Shown piece after piece: positions 1 through 6,889 of a DNA stretch of 8,867 nucleotides (within the stretch, counting starts at the first letter, position 1; each line of letters begins with the position of its first letter). The stretch comes from UBA5862 sp002408105 (GTDB lineage Bacteria > Pseudomonadota > Gammaproteobacteria > Pseudomonadales > UBA5862). A program made the position numbers and the translations under genes. The notes under the pieces were generated by a model. That model was not told where the DNA came from, did no database searches, and saw nothing but the letters and a program-made list of their open reading frames with translations. Location of the stretch: assembly GCA_034189125.1 (NCBI GenBank), contig JAXHVB010000014.1:1-8867 (forward strand), in the 5' to 3' direction.

Positions 1-258
1 TGCGCCGACAACACCGGCGATGTTGACTGAGGCGAATCTTGGTTGGGTGCTATTACAAGTGCCAGCCGAGTCGGCTTCAACCTCCGAAAACACCTTCTAT
101 GTTGCCAGTTGCCAGGACACGACGTCGACGAGCCCCGGGCTCAGACCGCAGAAGTTTTGCTGTGGAAGGTCACCACTGAACATAGACCGCTTGTGACTGT
201 CGGTTTTTGGATGCCTCAACAACCACACTGCGCAGCCTGAGTGTCTTCGCGCGCCGCG
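1..258. other. Leading spacer, no gene recognised
   Basis: Short open frames occur on both strands, but none has a good ribosome binding site or a protein I recognise. It lies downstream of the minus-strand Rho_N-type gene, so it may hold that gene's 3' end. I see no convincing hairpin followed by a T run. Confidence 0.4.
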
Positions 259-531
259 TCAGTGGTGGCGCAGGGCGTCGATCAGCTGACGCTTGTTCAT
301 CTTGGACCTTCCTTCGATCCCGATCTCTCGGGCCCTTTGATACAGGCCATCACGCGACCAATCCTCGTAGGGCGGACTGCTGCCCCCACGCTTGCCGGCA
401 GTGCGCCGAGGCGTGTTGGCGATGCGGGCCGATTTCTCCTTGCTGTAACCCTGCTCACGCAGGCGCTCGTACTGTCGGTCGTCCTTGATCTGCGGGCCGT
501 GATCGGGCGTGCTTTTCGAGGTTGTGGCCAT
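259..531 (-). CDS. Small Rho_N-domain (DUF7218-type) protein
   Basis: A 90-residue, highly charged, soluble protein with no signal peptide or membrane segment. Residues 16-38 (KDDRQYERLREQGYSKEKSA and following) form a helical segment of the 'KDxxxYExLRxxGxSKEKAARIAN' kind. Next comes a basic glycine-rich linker (GKRGGSS, 46-52). Residues 55-89 (YEDWSRDGLYQRAREIGIEG, then SKMNKRQLIDALRHH) match the Rho termination factor N-terminal or SAP-like helix-extended-helix fold, which usually binds nucleic acid. The order and length match the DUF7218 family as I remember it. The ATG at 531 follows a GGGAG ribosome binding site at good spacing. The role of these small proteins is not established. Nucleic-acid binding is inferred from the fold. 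Its neighbour is a stress-type SDR, but 270 nt separate them, so a shared transcript is uncertain. Confidence 0.85.
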   Translation of the reverse strand: MATTSKSTPDHGPQIKDDRQYERLREQGYSKEKSARIANTPRRTAGKRGGSSPPYEDWSRDGLYQRAREIGIEGRSKMNKRQLIDALRHH

Positions 532-581
532 GGGTTGCTCCCTTGAAAACTCAAATGGATACCTGAGCCAGCGCGAGCAGA

Positions 582-601
582 AGAGCCCGATCGCGGGCTC
601 T
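582..601. terminator. GC-rich hairpin, possible terminator
   Basis: A perfect inverted repeat: AGAGCCC (582-588), a 6-nt loop, then GGGCTCT (595-601). It lies between the SDR stop and the start of the Rho_N-type gene. Read on the minus strand it is followed by TCTGCTC, which is pyrimidine-rich but not a real T run. It could end SDR transcription about 200 nt past the stop, or be a leader structure of the small gene. The structure is plain; the function is inference. Confidence 0.4.
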
Positions 602-800
602 CCTCGTGTCGTGCCTGCCTCGAGGCCCCTCGCAGGACATCCCCGCTTCGCTCGGGCGATGCGCTGAGCGCCATGTCACCCAGCGACACCATGCCGAGTC
701 GATGTCATCGTCGTCGAACAAGTTGCGGTGAGAACGGTCGTGCCAATTGAAATTCGGTCCGCTCCCTCACCCAAGCTGTGGCAGACATTGAAATGTGCCT

Positions 801-1676
801 CTATCCTGCTCGGGTTTCGCCGCCCAAACACGCGATCACCTCGCCGGTGATGTACGCTGATTCGGAATTGTTCGCGAGAAATACATACGTCGGGGCTATT
901 TCCCAAGGCTGGGCCGGTCGCCCGTAAGCGGTTTTCTCGCCAAACGTGCGTGTCTGCTCCGCAGAGCGCTCCGCCGGATTGAGCGGGGTCCACACTGGCC
1001 CTGGGGCGACACAGTTGACACGAATGCCCCGATCGACCAAATGAGCGGCCAGGGACTTTGTGAATGCGTGGATGGCACCCTTTGTGGCAGAGTAGTCCAG
1101 TAGTCCCGGGCTGCCTTCCAAACCAGTTTTGGATCCGGTCTGGATAATCGCGCCGCCTTCCGGCAAATGGGGCACGGCTGCCTTAACCATCCAAAAATAG
1201 CCATAAATATTGGTTCTAAACGTGCGGTCCCATTGTTCCGCGGTCAGTTTTTCAATGGCTTCCACATGGTTTTGAAAAGCTGCATTGTTGATCAATACGT
1301 CAAGCCCTCCCAGGGTCTCGACAACGCGCGCCACGGCCTGGCGGCAGAAATTCTCATCGCTCACGTCCCCGGCAATGCACAGACATGATCTGCCGTATTG
1401 CTCAACCGCCATTCGGGTTTCGTCGGCATCGGCCTGTTCTTCCGGCAAATACACGATTGCAATGTCTGCCCCCTCTCGAGCAAACAACACTGCGACAGCT
1501 CTGCCGATGCCTGAGTCACCACCGGTGATCAAGACCTTTTGCCCGGCCAGCTTATCAGCCGCGCGATAGCCTGAATTGTGATACCGGGGTCGGGGATCGA
1601 GATCATGCTCACTTCCGGGCGGTTGCTGGTCCTCGTTGGGCGGATAGGGTGGAGACGGGGTTCGAGTCTCGGACAT
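801..1676 (-). CDS. SDR-family oxidoreductase (YghA-like aldehyde reductase / glucose 1-dehydrogenase-like)
   Basis: A 291-residue classical-to-extended short-chain dehydrogenase, predicted cytosolic and NAD(P)-dependent. The Rossmann motif TGGDSGIG is at residues 51-58, the D-V pair at 104-105, and NNAA at 130-133. The catalytic tetrad is N156, S182, Y195 and K199 (YSATK), followed by PGPVWTPL at 225-232. About 45 residues precede the first strand. They are rich in Pro and charged residues and end in the HNSGYRAADKLAGQ region, which is typical of the YghA / general stress protein 39 subgroup and longer than simple 250-residue SDRs. The ATG is fixed by an AGGAGGA ribosome binding site at 1684-1690, seven bases upstream. 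E. coli YghA is reported to reduce aldehydes with NADPH; substrate and cofactor choice here cannot be read from sequence. Members of this group are often associated with stress responses, and I infer a similar role. Confidence 0.93.
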   Translation of the reverse strand: MSETRTPSPPYPPNEDQQPPGSEHDLDPRPRYHNSGYRAADKLAGQKVLITGGDSGIGRAVAVLFAREGADIAIVYLPEEQADADETRMAVEQYGRSCLCIAGDVSDENFCRQAVARVVETLGGLDVLINNAAFQNHVEAIEKLTAEQWDRTFRTNIYGYFWMVKAAVPHLPEGGAIIQTGSKTGLEGSPGLLDYSATKGAIHAFTKSLAAHLVDRGIRVNCVAPGPVWTPLNPAERSAEQTRTFGEKTAYGRPAQPWEIAPTYVFLANNSESAYITGEVIACLGGETRAG

Positions 1677-1690
1677 GCTCGGTTCCTCCT

Positions 1691-2425
1691 ACGCTGGGGC
1701 CGTCCTCGGCGACCACCCCTGCTGCTGATCGGTTTTCGGCACGTTTGGGCACTATGTCAGCTCCCTTCAAATTCAATGGTTGCGAAGCGGGCGAACCCAT
1801 TCCAAGTTACGCATCTTTGACTGACTCGGAGATCGACTCGCGGTTCTAAGCCCACGCGCCCTTCTTAAGGTCGATCCGGAAGTCCCACGCCTGATCCTCT
1901 TCTGGGAGGACCTCCAAGCAAGAGGAACTCCATCAATCCGGTCCAATAGCAGGGGGACCGCATTCAGTCGGCATCAATCAACTTGGTGATGTACCCGGTA
2001 AACCGGTCGCGGCGACAGACGAAGATCACCCGAAGCTACTGACTTACCCTGCAGAACCTCGGCAACACCCGCCAGCAAGACCTGTGCGACGTCGGGGACT
2101 GCCTGAGTTCCCCTAGCCGCACCTGCTCCTGCAGGGATCGCTACCTGATCGCATCTCATTCAGCACTTCCGCTGCCACATCCAAATGGGAGACCTCAGCC
2201 ACCACGCGCGGCGGTCTGTGGCCAACACCCCCAGGAAACCTAGGGATGCACCGGCGAGAACCTGGCCTACGCCGGCTGCTGTTGGTTTTCCAAGTCGCGA
2301 GTCGTGAGTTGGCCAGGCCAGACAAAGCTTTGACGGGAGCGTCGCGTTGGAGTTCCACCAGCCGCAGCTTCCGCGCTGTAGTGATGCCGGCTGCGCGCGT
2401 TGAGGTCGCGGCACTCCGCCCTCGC
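1691..2425. other. Gene-poor interval between SDR and glutamate synthase remnant
   Basis: About 735 nt without a protein I recognise. Short frames on the minus strand (2113-2466, 2160-2414, 1974-2159) and on the plus strand (2246-2533) overlap each other and lack good starts. The right part of the plus-strand frame ending at 2533 appears to be the decayed continuation of the glutamate synthase remnant (see next entry). The stretch at 1691-1850 probably holds the SDR promoter. A weak TTGAAT on the minus strand near 1770 has no well-spaced -10 partner. I see no insertion-sequence ends or tRNA. Confidence 0.45.
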
Positions 2426-2960
2426 CCCTGCCTAGCCTTGCGCCTTAACATCAACGCAGAACCCATTGGTGGGCGCCAACCTGGGTGGCCAGATGCGACT
2501 GGTGGCGAGTGGGAAACTGGTTACGGGCTTTGATTGCGTCGCGAAACCCGCGCTCGGCGCAGATGCATGCAACATGGCGCGACCAATGATGTTCGCCCTC
2601 GGTTGCATCCAGGCTCGCCGCTGCCACACCGACCACTGCCCTACCGGCATTACCACCCAAGACCCCAACAGCAACAAGGCTGTTGATGTGGAAACGCATG
2701 CACCCCGGGTCGCCAATTTTCACGCTCGAACCCTAGAGAGCGTTCAGGAGATCATCGGCGTGCTCGGGTGTACCAACCCAGAAGAATTGACCCCGGCACC
2801 TATTCTCATGCGCGGTTCTCATGCGCAATGACCGGGCGCTGGCATTCAGCGACCAAGCGTCTCACGAATGGCTCGGCGGGGGCGCGCTGCTCGCGGGCCA
2901 TGCACTTTCCAGTACCAGGCGGTTTGGGCGGTAGCGAAGTGCGATGCGTTCGACGCCTAA
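2426..2960 (+). pseudogene. Remnant of FMN-binding glutamate synthase-family protein (C-terminal part, frameshifted)
   Basis: The longest readable piece (2457-2828) matches the C-terminal part of the glutamate synthase central/FMN domain. It has ASGKLVTGFD, then GADACNMARPMMFALGCIQA, then the [3Fe-4S] ligand pattern C-x5-C-x4-C (CIQARRCHTDHCP), then TGITTQDP, a VANFH segment and an EIIGVLG segment. Intact family members are about 450-550 residues; here only about 170 codons survive. At 2829 the frame hits TGA just after an 11-nt sequence repeated with a 13-nt period. Skipping one copy moves to the next frame, which reads HEWLGGGALLAG, a plausible family tail. A further shift near 2880-2906 returns to the first frame, which reads FQYQAVWAVAKCDAFDA and ends at TAA 2958-2960. 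Upstream, PCLALRLNINA in another frame (2426-2458) looks like the segment before LVGANL, implying another indel near 2459-2465. No start codon or N-terminal half was found. The gene is not functional as read. The product assignment is firm; the exact left edge is not. Confidence 0.85.
2803..2826. repeat. 11-nt direct repeat, 13-nt period, inside pseudogene
   Basis: The sequence TTCTCATGCGC occurs at 2803-2813 and again at 2816-2826, separated by GG. The 13-nt period is not a multiple of three, so a duplication of one unit explains the frameshift and the early TGA at 2829-2831. Reading through after deletion of one unit restores a family-like C-terminus. Confidence 0.9.
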
Positions 2961-2963
2961 GGC

Positions 2964-3611
2964 CTAGCCTTCGCGAATCAGCCTTCGCAGGTCCGCTGCA
3001 ATGGCTTCAGGACCGGTATCGGCATCGATCAACAAGCGCACTTTTCCTGTCTCGTCGAAAGCGTACACCGCTGAGCTGTGGTTCACGCCGTAGGCACCCG
3101 TGGCGTCCCGGTCTTCGTAGCTGAACGACACGCGATAGCGCTTGGCCAGCGCCTTCAGTTGCTCCTGGGTGCCACTCAGCCCGACAAACCGAGGGCCAAA
3201 GGCGTCAGTGTATTCGGCCAGCACTTCGGGCTGGTCCCGCTCGGGGTCGACACCAACAAAGAGTACATCCACCGCTTCGGCCTCCGGCCCGAGCTGGTCC
3301 AATGCCTTGGCCAGCACGCCGAGGGTGATGGGACAGATGTCTGGACAATGGGTGAAACCAAAGAACATCAGTTGCGCCTGACCATCGAAGTCATCCGCGG
3401 TGACCTGCGCGCCGGTTTCACTGTACAGCTCGAACTCCAGTGGCGGCATGAGTCCACTGATGTCGCGGTTGTTCCATTCGGCACCGCCTCCGCAGGCCGT
3501 GAGCAAACACACCAGGGCAGCGGCGCCAAGGCCCGTGACCGACTTCCGTCCGAGTGCACCCAGCCGTGTAAAACCCTGGGGCCGGAAGCGGGCGAATTCA
3601 GCTGTCTTCAT
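2964..3611 (-). CDS. SCO1/SenC-family copper chaperone lipoprotein
   Basis: A 215-residue SCO-family protein with a thioredoxin-like fold that helps insert copper into, and keep reduced, the CuA site of cytochrome c oxidase. The N-terminus has basic residues, a hydrophobic stretch (25-37) and a lipobox LTAC with Cys40, so it is probably anchored as a lipoprotein facing the periplasm. The copper/thiol motif is C89-x3-C93 in FTHCPDICP. The distal ligand is H178 in VNHSSAVYAF, and GVDPERD (120-126) is another family signature. The reading frame stays open for 43 more codons upstream, but ATG 3611 is preferred. It has a GGGAGG ribosome binding site, it yields a proper lipoprotein signal, and it overlaps the stop of the upstream gene as ATGA (3608-3611), which suggests translational coupling. 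It is the last gene of the copper operon, and its TAG lies 3 nt from the convergent pseudogene stop. Confidence 0.95.
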   Translation of the reverse strand: MKTAEFARFRPQGFTRLGALGRKSVTGLGAAALVCLLTACGGGAEWNNRDISGLMPPLEFELYSETGAQVTADDFDGQAQLMFFGFTHCPDICPITLGVLAKALDQLGPEAEAVDVLFVGVDPERDQPEVLAEYTDAFGPRFVGLSGTQEQLKALAKRYRVSFSYEDRDATGAYGVNHSSAVYAFDETGKVRLLIDADTGPEAIAADLRRLIREG

Positions 3612-4480
3612 GCAGTGCCTCCCGAGGCTTGCAGCTTGGCGTTGGGGTGGGCAGCGCTTTCGCGCGCTCGATCGGTTTGGGCCGAACGGCGGATCACCAC
3701 CAGCAGTCCCAGCACGCTCATCATCGATGCGGGAATCCAAGTGGTGAGACCACCGATCTGCTGATCAGTGACCGGATCCAGCGGCCAGAGCCGACCGCAA
3801 ACGGCATACACGTCGTACAGGCTCTCTTGACTGAACCCCAGGTACGCACCGATCAGAATCTGTGGGATCACGATCGCAATGAGCAACAGGACGCGTCCAC
3901 CATAGCCGAGCGTACCCGCCTGCCGTGGATCGCGAGGATCGAGCATGAACAGCCAAAAAATCAGCCCGTCGATGGCCATGCTCCAGTTCATGAGGTTGTA
4001 AAGGGGAATGTTGAGCATGGCGTAAAAATGCAACTCCGGGCTCAACCAGAGGTAAATCAGCCCCACAAACACCACTGCCTGCAGCACTGGTTGGTGAAAC
4101 ATCCAGCGCAGGGGCGCAAAGGGCGGGCTGAGTGCCACACGTTGGATGCCGGACGCGACCCGATCCGGGAGGCCTGCACCCAGCACCTCGATGGGCACCG
4201 CGAGAGCCACCAGAAATGGCCCCAGGTGGTGCAGCACCAGGTGCTGCACCCGGTGGATGAAGAACATGTGCTGCGACCAGTAGTCGTACTGGGTCTGCAT
4301 CACCACATACATGCTGAGGACCCCAACCACAAACGCGAGGCTGCGCCAGAACCCCACCGATCGACCCTGCTCACGGAGCCGAGCGGCGCCTCGACCGAAC
4401 AACACCAGCGACAATAAGGCTCCCCCAGCGATGGTGGGAGAAAACTCATATGGCGTAAGGAAATGAACGAACTCTTCCAT
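3608..4480 (-). CDS. ctaG: Cytochrome c oxidase assembly protein, CtaG/caa3 type
   Basis: A 290-residue polytopic inner-membrane protein of the Caa3_CtaG family (PF09678 type), unrelated in sequence to the Cox11-like proteins also called CtaG. The start resembles the family's 'LxPYEFSPT' opening (TPYEFSPT, residues 9-16). About seven hydrophobic segments follow, including roughly 15-28, 46-62 and 81-98. A histidine-rich stretch at 71-85 (HMFFIHRVQHLVLHHLG) is characteristic and could bind metal. A late loop DQQIGGLTTWIP precedes the final helix, and a basic tail of about 25 residues ends the protein. In Bacillus the family is needed for active caa3 oxidase, and roles in copper supply are proposed. 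Its position between PCu(A)C and SCO supports oxidase copper-centre assembly. The ribosome binding site at ATG 4480 is weak, and this gene sits 77 nt after the stop of the PCu(A)C gene. Its TGA overlaps the SCO start. Confidence 0.92.
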   Translation of the reverse strand: MEEFVHFLTPYEFSPTIAGGALLSLVLFGRGAARLREQGRSVGFWRSLAFVVGVLSMYVVMQTQYDYWSQHMFFIHRVQHLVLHHLGPFLVALAVPIEVLGAGLPDRVASGIQRVALSPPFAPLRWMFHQPVLQAVVFVGLIYLWLSPELHFYAMLNIPLYNLMNWSMAIDGLIFWLFMLDPRDPRQAGTLGYGGRVLLLIAIVIPQILIGAYLGFSQESLYDVYAVCGRLWPLDPVTDQQIGGLTTWIPASMMSVLGLLVVIRRSAQTDRARESAAHPNAKLQASGGTA

Positions 4481-4557
4481 CGACGGCGCCTACCGCACTG
4501 AATGGCTTGTGATCAGGATCCGCCCGCCCTCAGGCAGTCACGGGCTCGGCTCCGGAT

Positions 4558-5058
4558 CTAGTGGTGTGCGTGGTCTTCAGGCATTTTGCCCTGGGGACCA
4601 TGGACCGCAAAGCTGACATCAACTGGGCGGTGTCCCTCGAACAAGAGCCGCACCTGGACTCGCTCCCCCAGCTTCACCGGCACTTTGGGACTCATGAGCA
4701 TGAGGTGATGCCCGCCCGGTGCGAACTCCACCATGGCGCCTGCAGGCACCTCGACTGCCTCGACCTTCGCCATTTGGGACTGGCCAGACTGGTGGGTGGT
4801 TTGATGCAGCATCACATGCCCATAGGCTGGGGACTCTGCACCTGTCAGCGACACCGCGGTGGCACCCCCATTGTGCAGCCTGAAATAGCCTCCTGCTGGC
4901 AGCCCGGCCGGCATGGCCCGCACCCAGGCCGCCTCGACCCGAAGGGTTTCCTCATTCTGGGCACTCTGGACACCAACAGAAAGGAGGGCCAGCCCCATGC
5001 CAGCAGACACCGAAAGGACCCTGACCAATCTACCGGAAAAACCCATGCGACCGAACAT
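4558..5058 (-). CDS. Periplasmic copper chaperone PCu(A)C
   Basis: A 166-residue secreted protein. A signal peptide is visible (basic start, hydrophobic core about 12-29, cleavage near VQSAQ around residues 31-34). The mature part has the cupredoxin-like PCu(A)C fold, with WVRAMPAG (45-52) and AGGYFRLHN (55-63). The copper motif is H85-x10-M96-x21-H118-x-M120, which fits the published H(M)X10MX21HXM signature exactly. The family delivers Cu(I) to the CuA site of cytochrome c oxidase, often with SCO, whose gene lies two genes downstream. The C-terminus (MPEDHAHH) adds histidines that may bind extra metal. The frame is open for 38 codons upstream. ATG 5058 is chosen because of a GGTGGAG ribosome binding site and because it starts a clean signal peptide, while the longer form would read through the likely promoter. 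This is the first gene of the operon with the CtaG-type and SCO genes. Confidence 0.94.
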   Translation of the reverse strand: MFGRMGFSGRLVRVLSVSAGMGLALLSVGVQSAQNEETLRVEAAWVRAMPAGLPAGGYFRLHNGGATAVSLTGAESPAYGHVMLHQTTHQSGQSQMAKVEAVEVPAGAMVEFAPGGHHLMLMSPKVPVKLGERVQVRLLFEGHRPVDVSFAVHGPQGKMPEDHAHH

Positions 5059-5086
5059 GCTCACTCCACCGTTAAAATGGGTGCAC

Positions 5087-5092
5087 ATTGTA
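5087..5092 (-). promoter_or_regulatory. Possible -10 box of the copper operon
   Basis: TACAAT on the minus strand, about 28 nt before the preferred PCu(A)C start. Just upstream is a short inverted repeat CCAG-CC-CTGG (5093-5102 on the plus strand). No good -35 hexamer is visible at 16-18 nt, so this could be an activator-dependent promoter or chance. The spacing does not match a CueR-type operator that I can recognise. Confidence 0.35.
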
Positions 5093-5280
5093 CCAGCCCT
5101 GGACTGAAAAACCTGATCGATCATGCCGCCCCTTGGGTCCGCGCAAAACCGGCCCGCAGGTGTCGGCAACACCGGTTCAGGGGCAGTGCACGCCGCGTTC
5201 CATACCGGCGACGCTTGGGCACGCAGGTTGAGTCGGGCGGGGCCTGGCTCAGCCGCCTCGACCGGTCCTCAGGGCCCTAC

Positions 5281-6090
5281 CTAGCCTCCCGGCCACAGGA
5301 ACAAGCTGGCCTGCTTGTTGAGAATCCGCAGGCTGCGCGGCTGGGGACAAGCGGCCCCTGCCACGGCGCCCATACAGACATGCAGTGGCAACAGATGCTC
5401 CTCCCGCGGGTGGCAAAACCGCGCGTGTGGCGCCCGGGTCCAATGGCGCAGGCGGGCGAGCCGTTCCTCGGCAGTGTGCTCAGGATTGCAGCAGGTGTCC
5501 TGCAACCAACCCTCGAACGCTTGATTCATCGCTTCGACCTCGGGAGTGGCCGGGGAAAAGAACTCCCGCATGTTATGAAACGAAAACCCGGAACCCAGGA
5601 TGAGCAGGCCGTCCTGTTGCAGCTGACGCAACGCCCTACCCATCGCCAAATGTACGTTTGGGTCCAACGATTGAATCAGCGAGACCTGTAGGCAGGGCAC
5701 ATCGGCCCGCGGGAACAGCAGTTTCAGCGGCACGAACACCCCGTGATCCAGTCCACGCTCGGTGTCGAGTTCCGCGCCCAGGCCGGCATCAGCCAGACAC
5801 TGCTGGACGCTGCGAGCCAACTCCGGTGCAGCGGGGCACGGATACTGAATGCGGTAGGAGGCTTCTGGAAAACCGTGGTAATCGTACAGCAGCGACGTGG
5901 TCTTTGATGCGGTGATGCGCGGCGTCCTGGACTCCCAATGGGCGCTGACCACCAACACCGCCGCGGGTCGCTCCAGCTCATCGGCAAGCGCGGCCAAGGC
6001 CTCGACCATCTCCTGGTGGGATGCATCGCCGAGTAACGGCAATGGTCCACCGCCGTGCGAGACGAATAACGCGGTTGGGTGATTGGCCAT
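5281..6090 (-). CDS. LigB-type extradiol dioxygenase (4,5-DOPA dioxygenase / YgiD family)
   Basis: A 269-residue class III extradiol ring-cleavage dioxygenase of the DODA/YgiD group, predicted cytosolic and metal-dependent. Characteristic motifs are SHGGGP with H12, SAHWE with H51, YDYHGFP (69-75), YPCPAAPELA (83-92), LDHGVFVPL with H116 (114-122), GSGFSFHN with H172 and PREEHLLPLHV with H232 (228-238). By analogy with the family, H12, H51 and H232 bind the metal and H116 or H172 acts in catalysis. The length is normal. Plant and bacterial relatives cleave catechol-type rings such as L-DOPA, but many bacterial members have no known physiological substrate. A near-perfect AGGAGGTG ribosome binding site at 6093-6100 fixes ATG 6090. 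It is separated by 222 nt from the copper operon and 346 nt from the gene upstream, so it is probably its own unit. No aromatic-degradation gene lies next to it. Confidence 0.94.
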   Translation of the reverse strand: MANHPTALFVSHGGGPLPLLGDASHQEMVEALAALADELERPAAVLVVSAHWESRTPRITASKTTSLLYDYHGFPEASYRIQYPCPAAPELARSVQQCLADAGLGAELDTERGLDHGVFVPLKLLFPRADVPCLQVSLIQSLDPNVHLAMGRALRQLQQDGLLILGSGFSFHNMREFFSPATPEVEAMNQAFEGWLQDTCCNPEHTAEERLARLRHWTRAPHARFCHPREEHLLPLHVCMGAVAGAACPQPRSLRILNKQASLFLWPGG

Positions 6091-6100
6091 CTCACCTCCT

Positions 6101-6436
6101 ATTTGCGGATGAAGAAACGGCCAGGCCGTGCTCGGTGTCCGGACAGCCGCCGAGCCGCAGGCACCCCCGGCTGGAGGAGGCAGTCAACCCTGGGTGTCTT
6201 TGTGCTCTCTTGTGGCCAAACTGGGCAAATCGATCGGCGTGCTGTTCCCAATGGTACCCATTGAGGCGGATCCCCTGCAGGCCCTTTGGAAACCAGATAC
6301 AGACAGAACGCATTGATGTCCATGCCATCGCGATAAGCATCTGAGAACGGAAACTGCAGCGAGACAGCAAGCACCGCGGAACTCGCTTGGGGCGAAGGTG
6401 CGATTTCGGCTCCGATCAGGGCCCCCAACCTTGGGG
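6101..6436. other. Spacer upstream of dioxygenase gene
   Basis: About 336 nt between the dioxygenase ribosome binding site and the stop of the exported unknown. Minus-strand frames at 6099-6440 and 6092-6370 are open but give proteins I do not recognise. One frame holds a coding-like run (KGLQGIRLNGYHWEQHADR, 6240-6300 region) that is not preceded by a good start. The other continues upstream as MDINAFCLYLVSK. This could be a broken small gene or chance. A short dyad CCCCA-ACCT-TGGGG (about 6423-6436) sits beside the upstream gene's stop, without a T run. Confidence 0.35.
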
Positions 6437-6889
6437 TCAATCTCCCGACAAAAGTGCGCCGATTTTGGCTTGATCCGTATGCGACGTGTAGCGAGTGATG
6501 GCTAGCATGACGGCTTGGTTGGTCATCAATTCCTGCATTGCAACTTGCCCCACCAACTCAAAGGCCTTTTGGACGGCGAGCGGGTCCGCCTTGTGGGCCA
6601 CCAGCAATTGCTGGGCGCAGTCTTCGGTCAGCATGCGGGTGATCAGATTCCCCACCTCCTGATCGGATTCACTGCGCGCCGCGGCGGAAATTTGCCCATA
6701 CTCTTCGATCTCGGGGTGGGCGGCCATTGCAAAGAAAATCCACTTTGCCAACGCCTTGCGTTCTTTGCCATCCAGCGAGTCCACCAGACAGGTGCCAAAT
6801 TTCTGGACATCGGCAAGCACTGGCGCCGGCAAGACCCCCACCAATGCCAGGGACGCGGCGAGCGCCCCCTTAGTCCACCAGTGTTTCAT
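6437..6889 (-). CDS. Exported protein of unknown function (about 150 aa)
   Basis: A 150-residue protein with a clear signal peptide: a basic start (MKHWWTK), a hydrophobic core (8-20) and likely cleavage after VLA26. The mature part is mostly helical by composition. It has KFGTCLVDSLDGKERKALAK, then WIFFAMAAHPEI (50-61), and later NLITRMLTEDC, a helix with FELVGQVAMQELM, and an acidic end. Two cysteines, C34 and C91, could form a disulfide in the periplasm. It looks like a conserved gammaproteobacterial hypothetical, but I cannot name a family or function. A TTG at 6910 is also in frame, but ATG 6889 has GGAG at 6900-6903 about 10 nt upstream and gives a better signal peptide. No operon partner is visible. 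Confidence 0.85.
   Translation of the reverse strand: MKHWWTKGALAASLALVGVLPAPVLADVQKFGTCLVDSLDGKERKALAKWIFFAMAAHPEIEEYGQISAAARSESDQEVGNLITRMLTEDCAQQLLVAHKADPLAVQKAFELVGQVAMQELMTNQAVMLAITRYTSHTDQAKIGALLSGD

Noticed and set aside
1655..1675. GGGGTTCGAGTCTCGG resembling a tRNA T-arm
   Set aside because: It lies inside the SDR coding sequence, and no acceptor, D or anticodon arms surround it.
2113..2466. 117-codon minus-strand frame
   Set aside because: Arg/Ser-rich product without a domain. It overlaps other open frames and runs antisense to the pseudogene's left edge.
3078..3764. 228-codon plus-strand open frame
   Set aside because: Antisense to the SCO gene, whose copper motif and lipobox are clear.
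3629..4417. 262-codon plus-strand open frame
   Set aside because: Antisense to the CtaG-type membrane protein. The His/Gln-rich product is the expected reverse reading of a helix-rich gene.
4561..5691. 376-codon plus-strand open frame
   Set aside because: It is antisense to the PCu(A)C and dioxygenase genes, both with intact family motifs. Its product is rich in Arg, His and Pro without domains. It is a shadow typical of GC-rich DNA.
6136..6145. Perfect palindrome TGTCCGGACA upstream of the dioxygenase gene
   Set aside because: Ten-base palindromes are expected by chance in GC-rich DNA of this length, and no second copy or promoter element flanks it.
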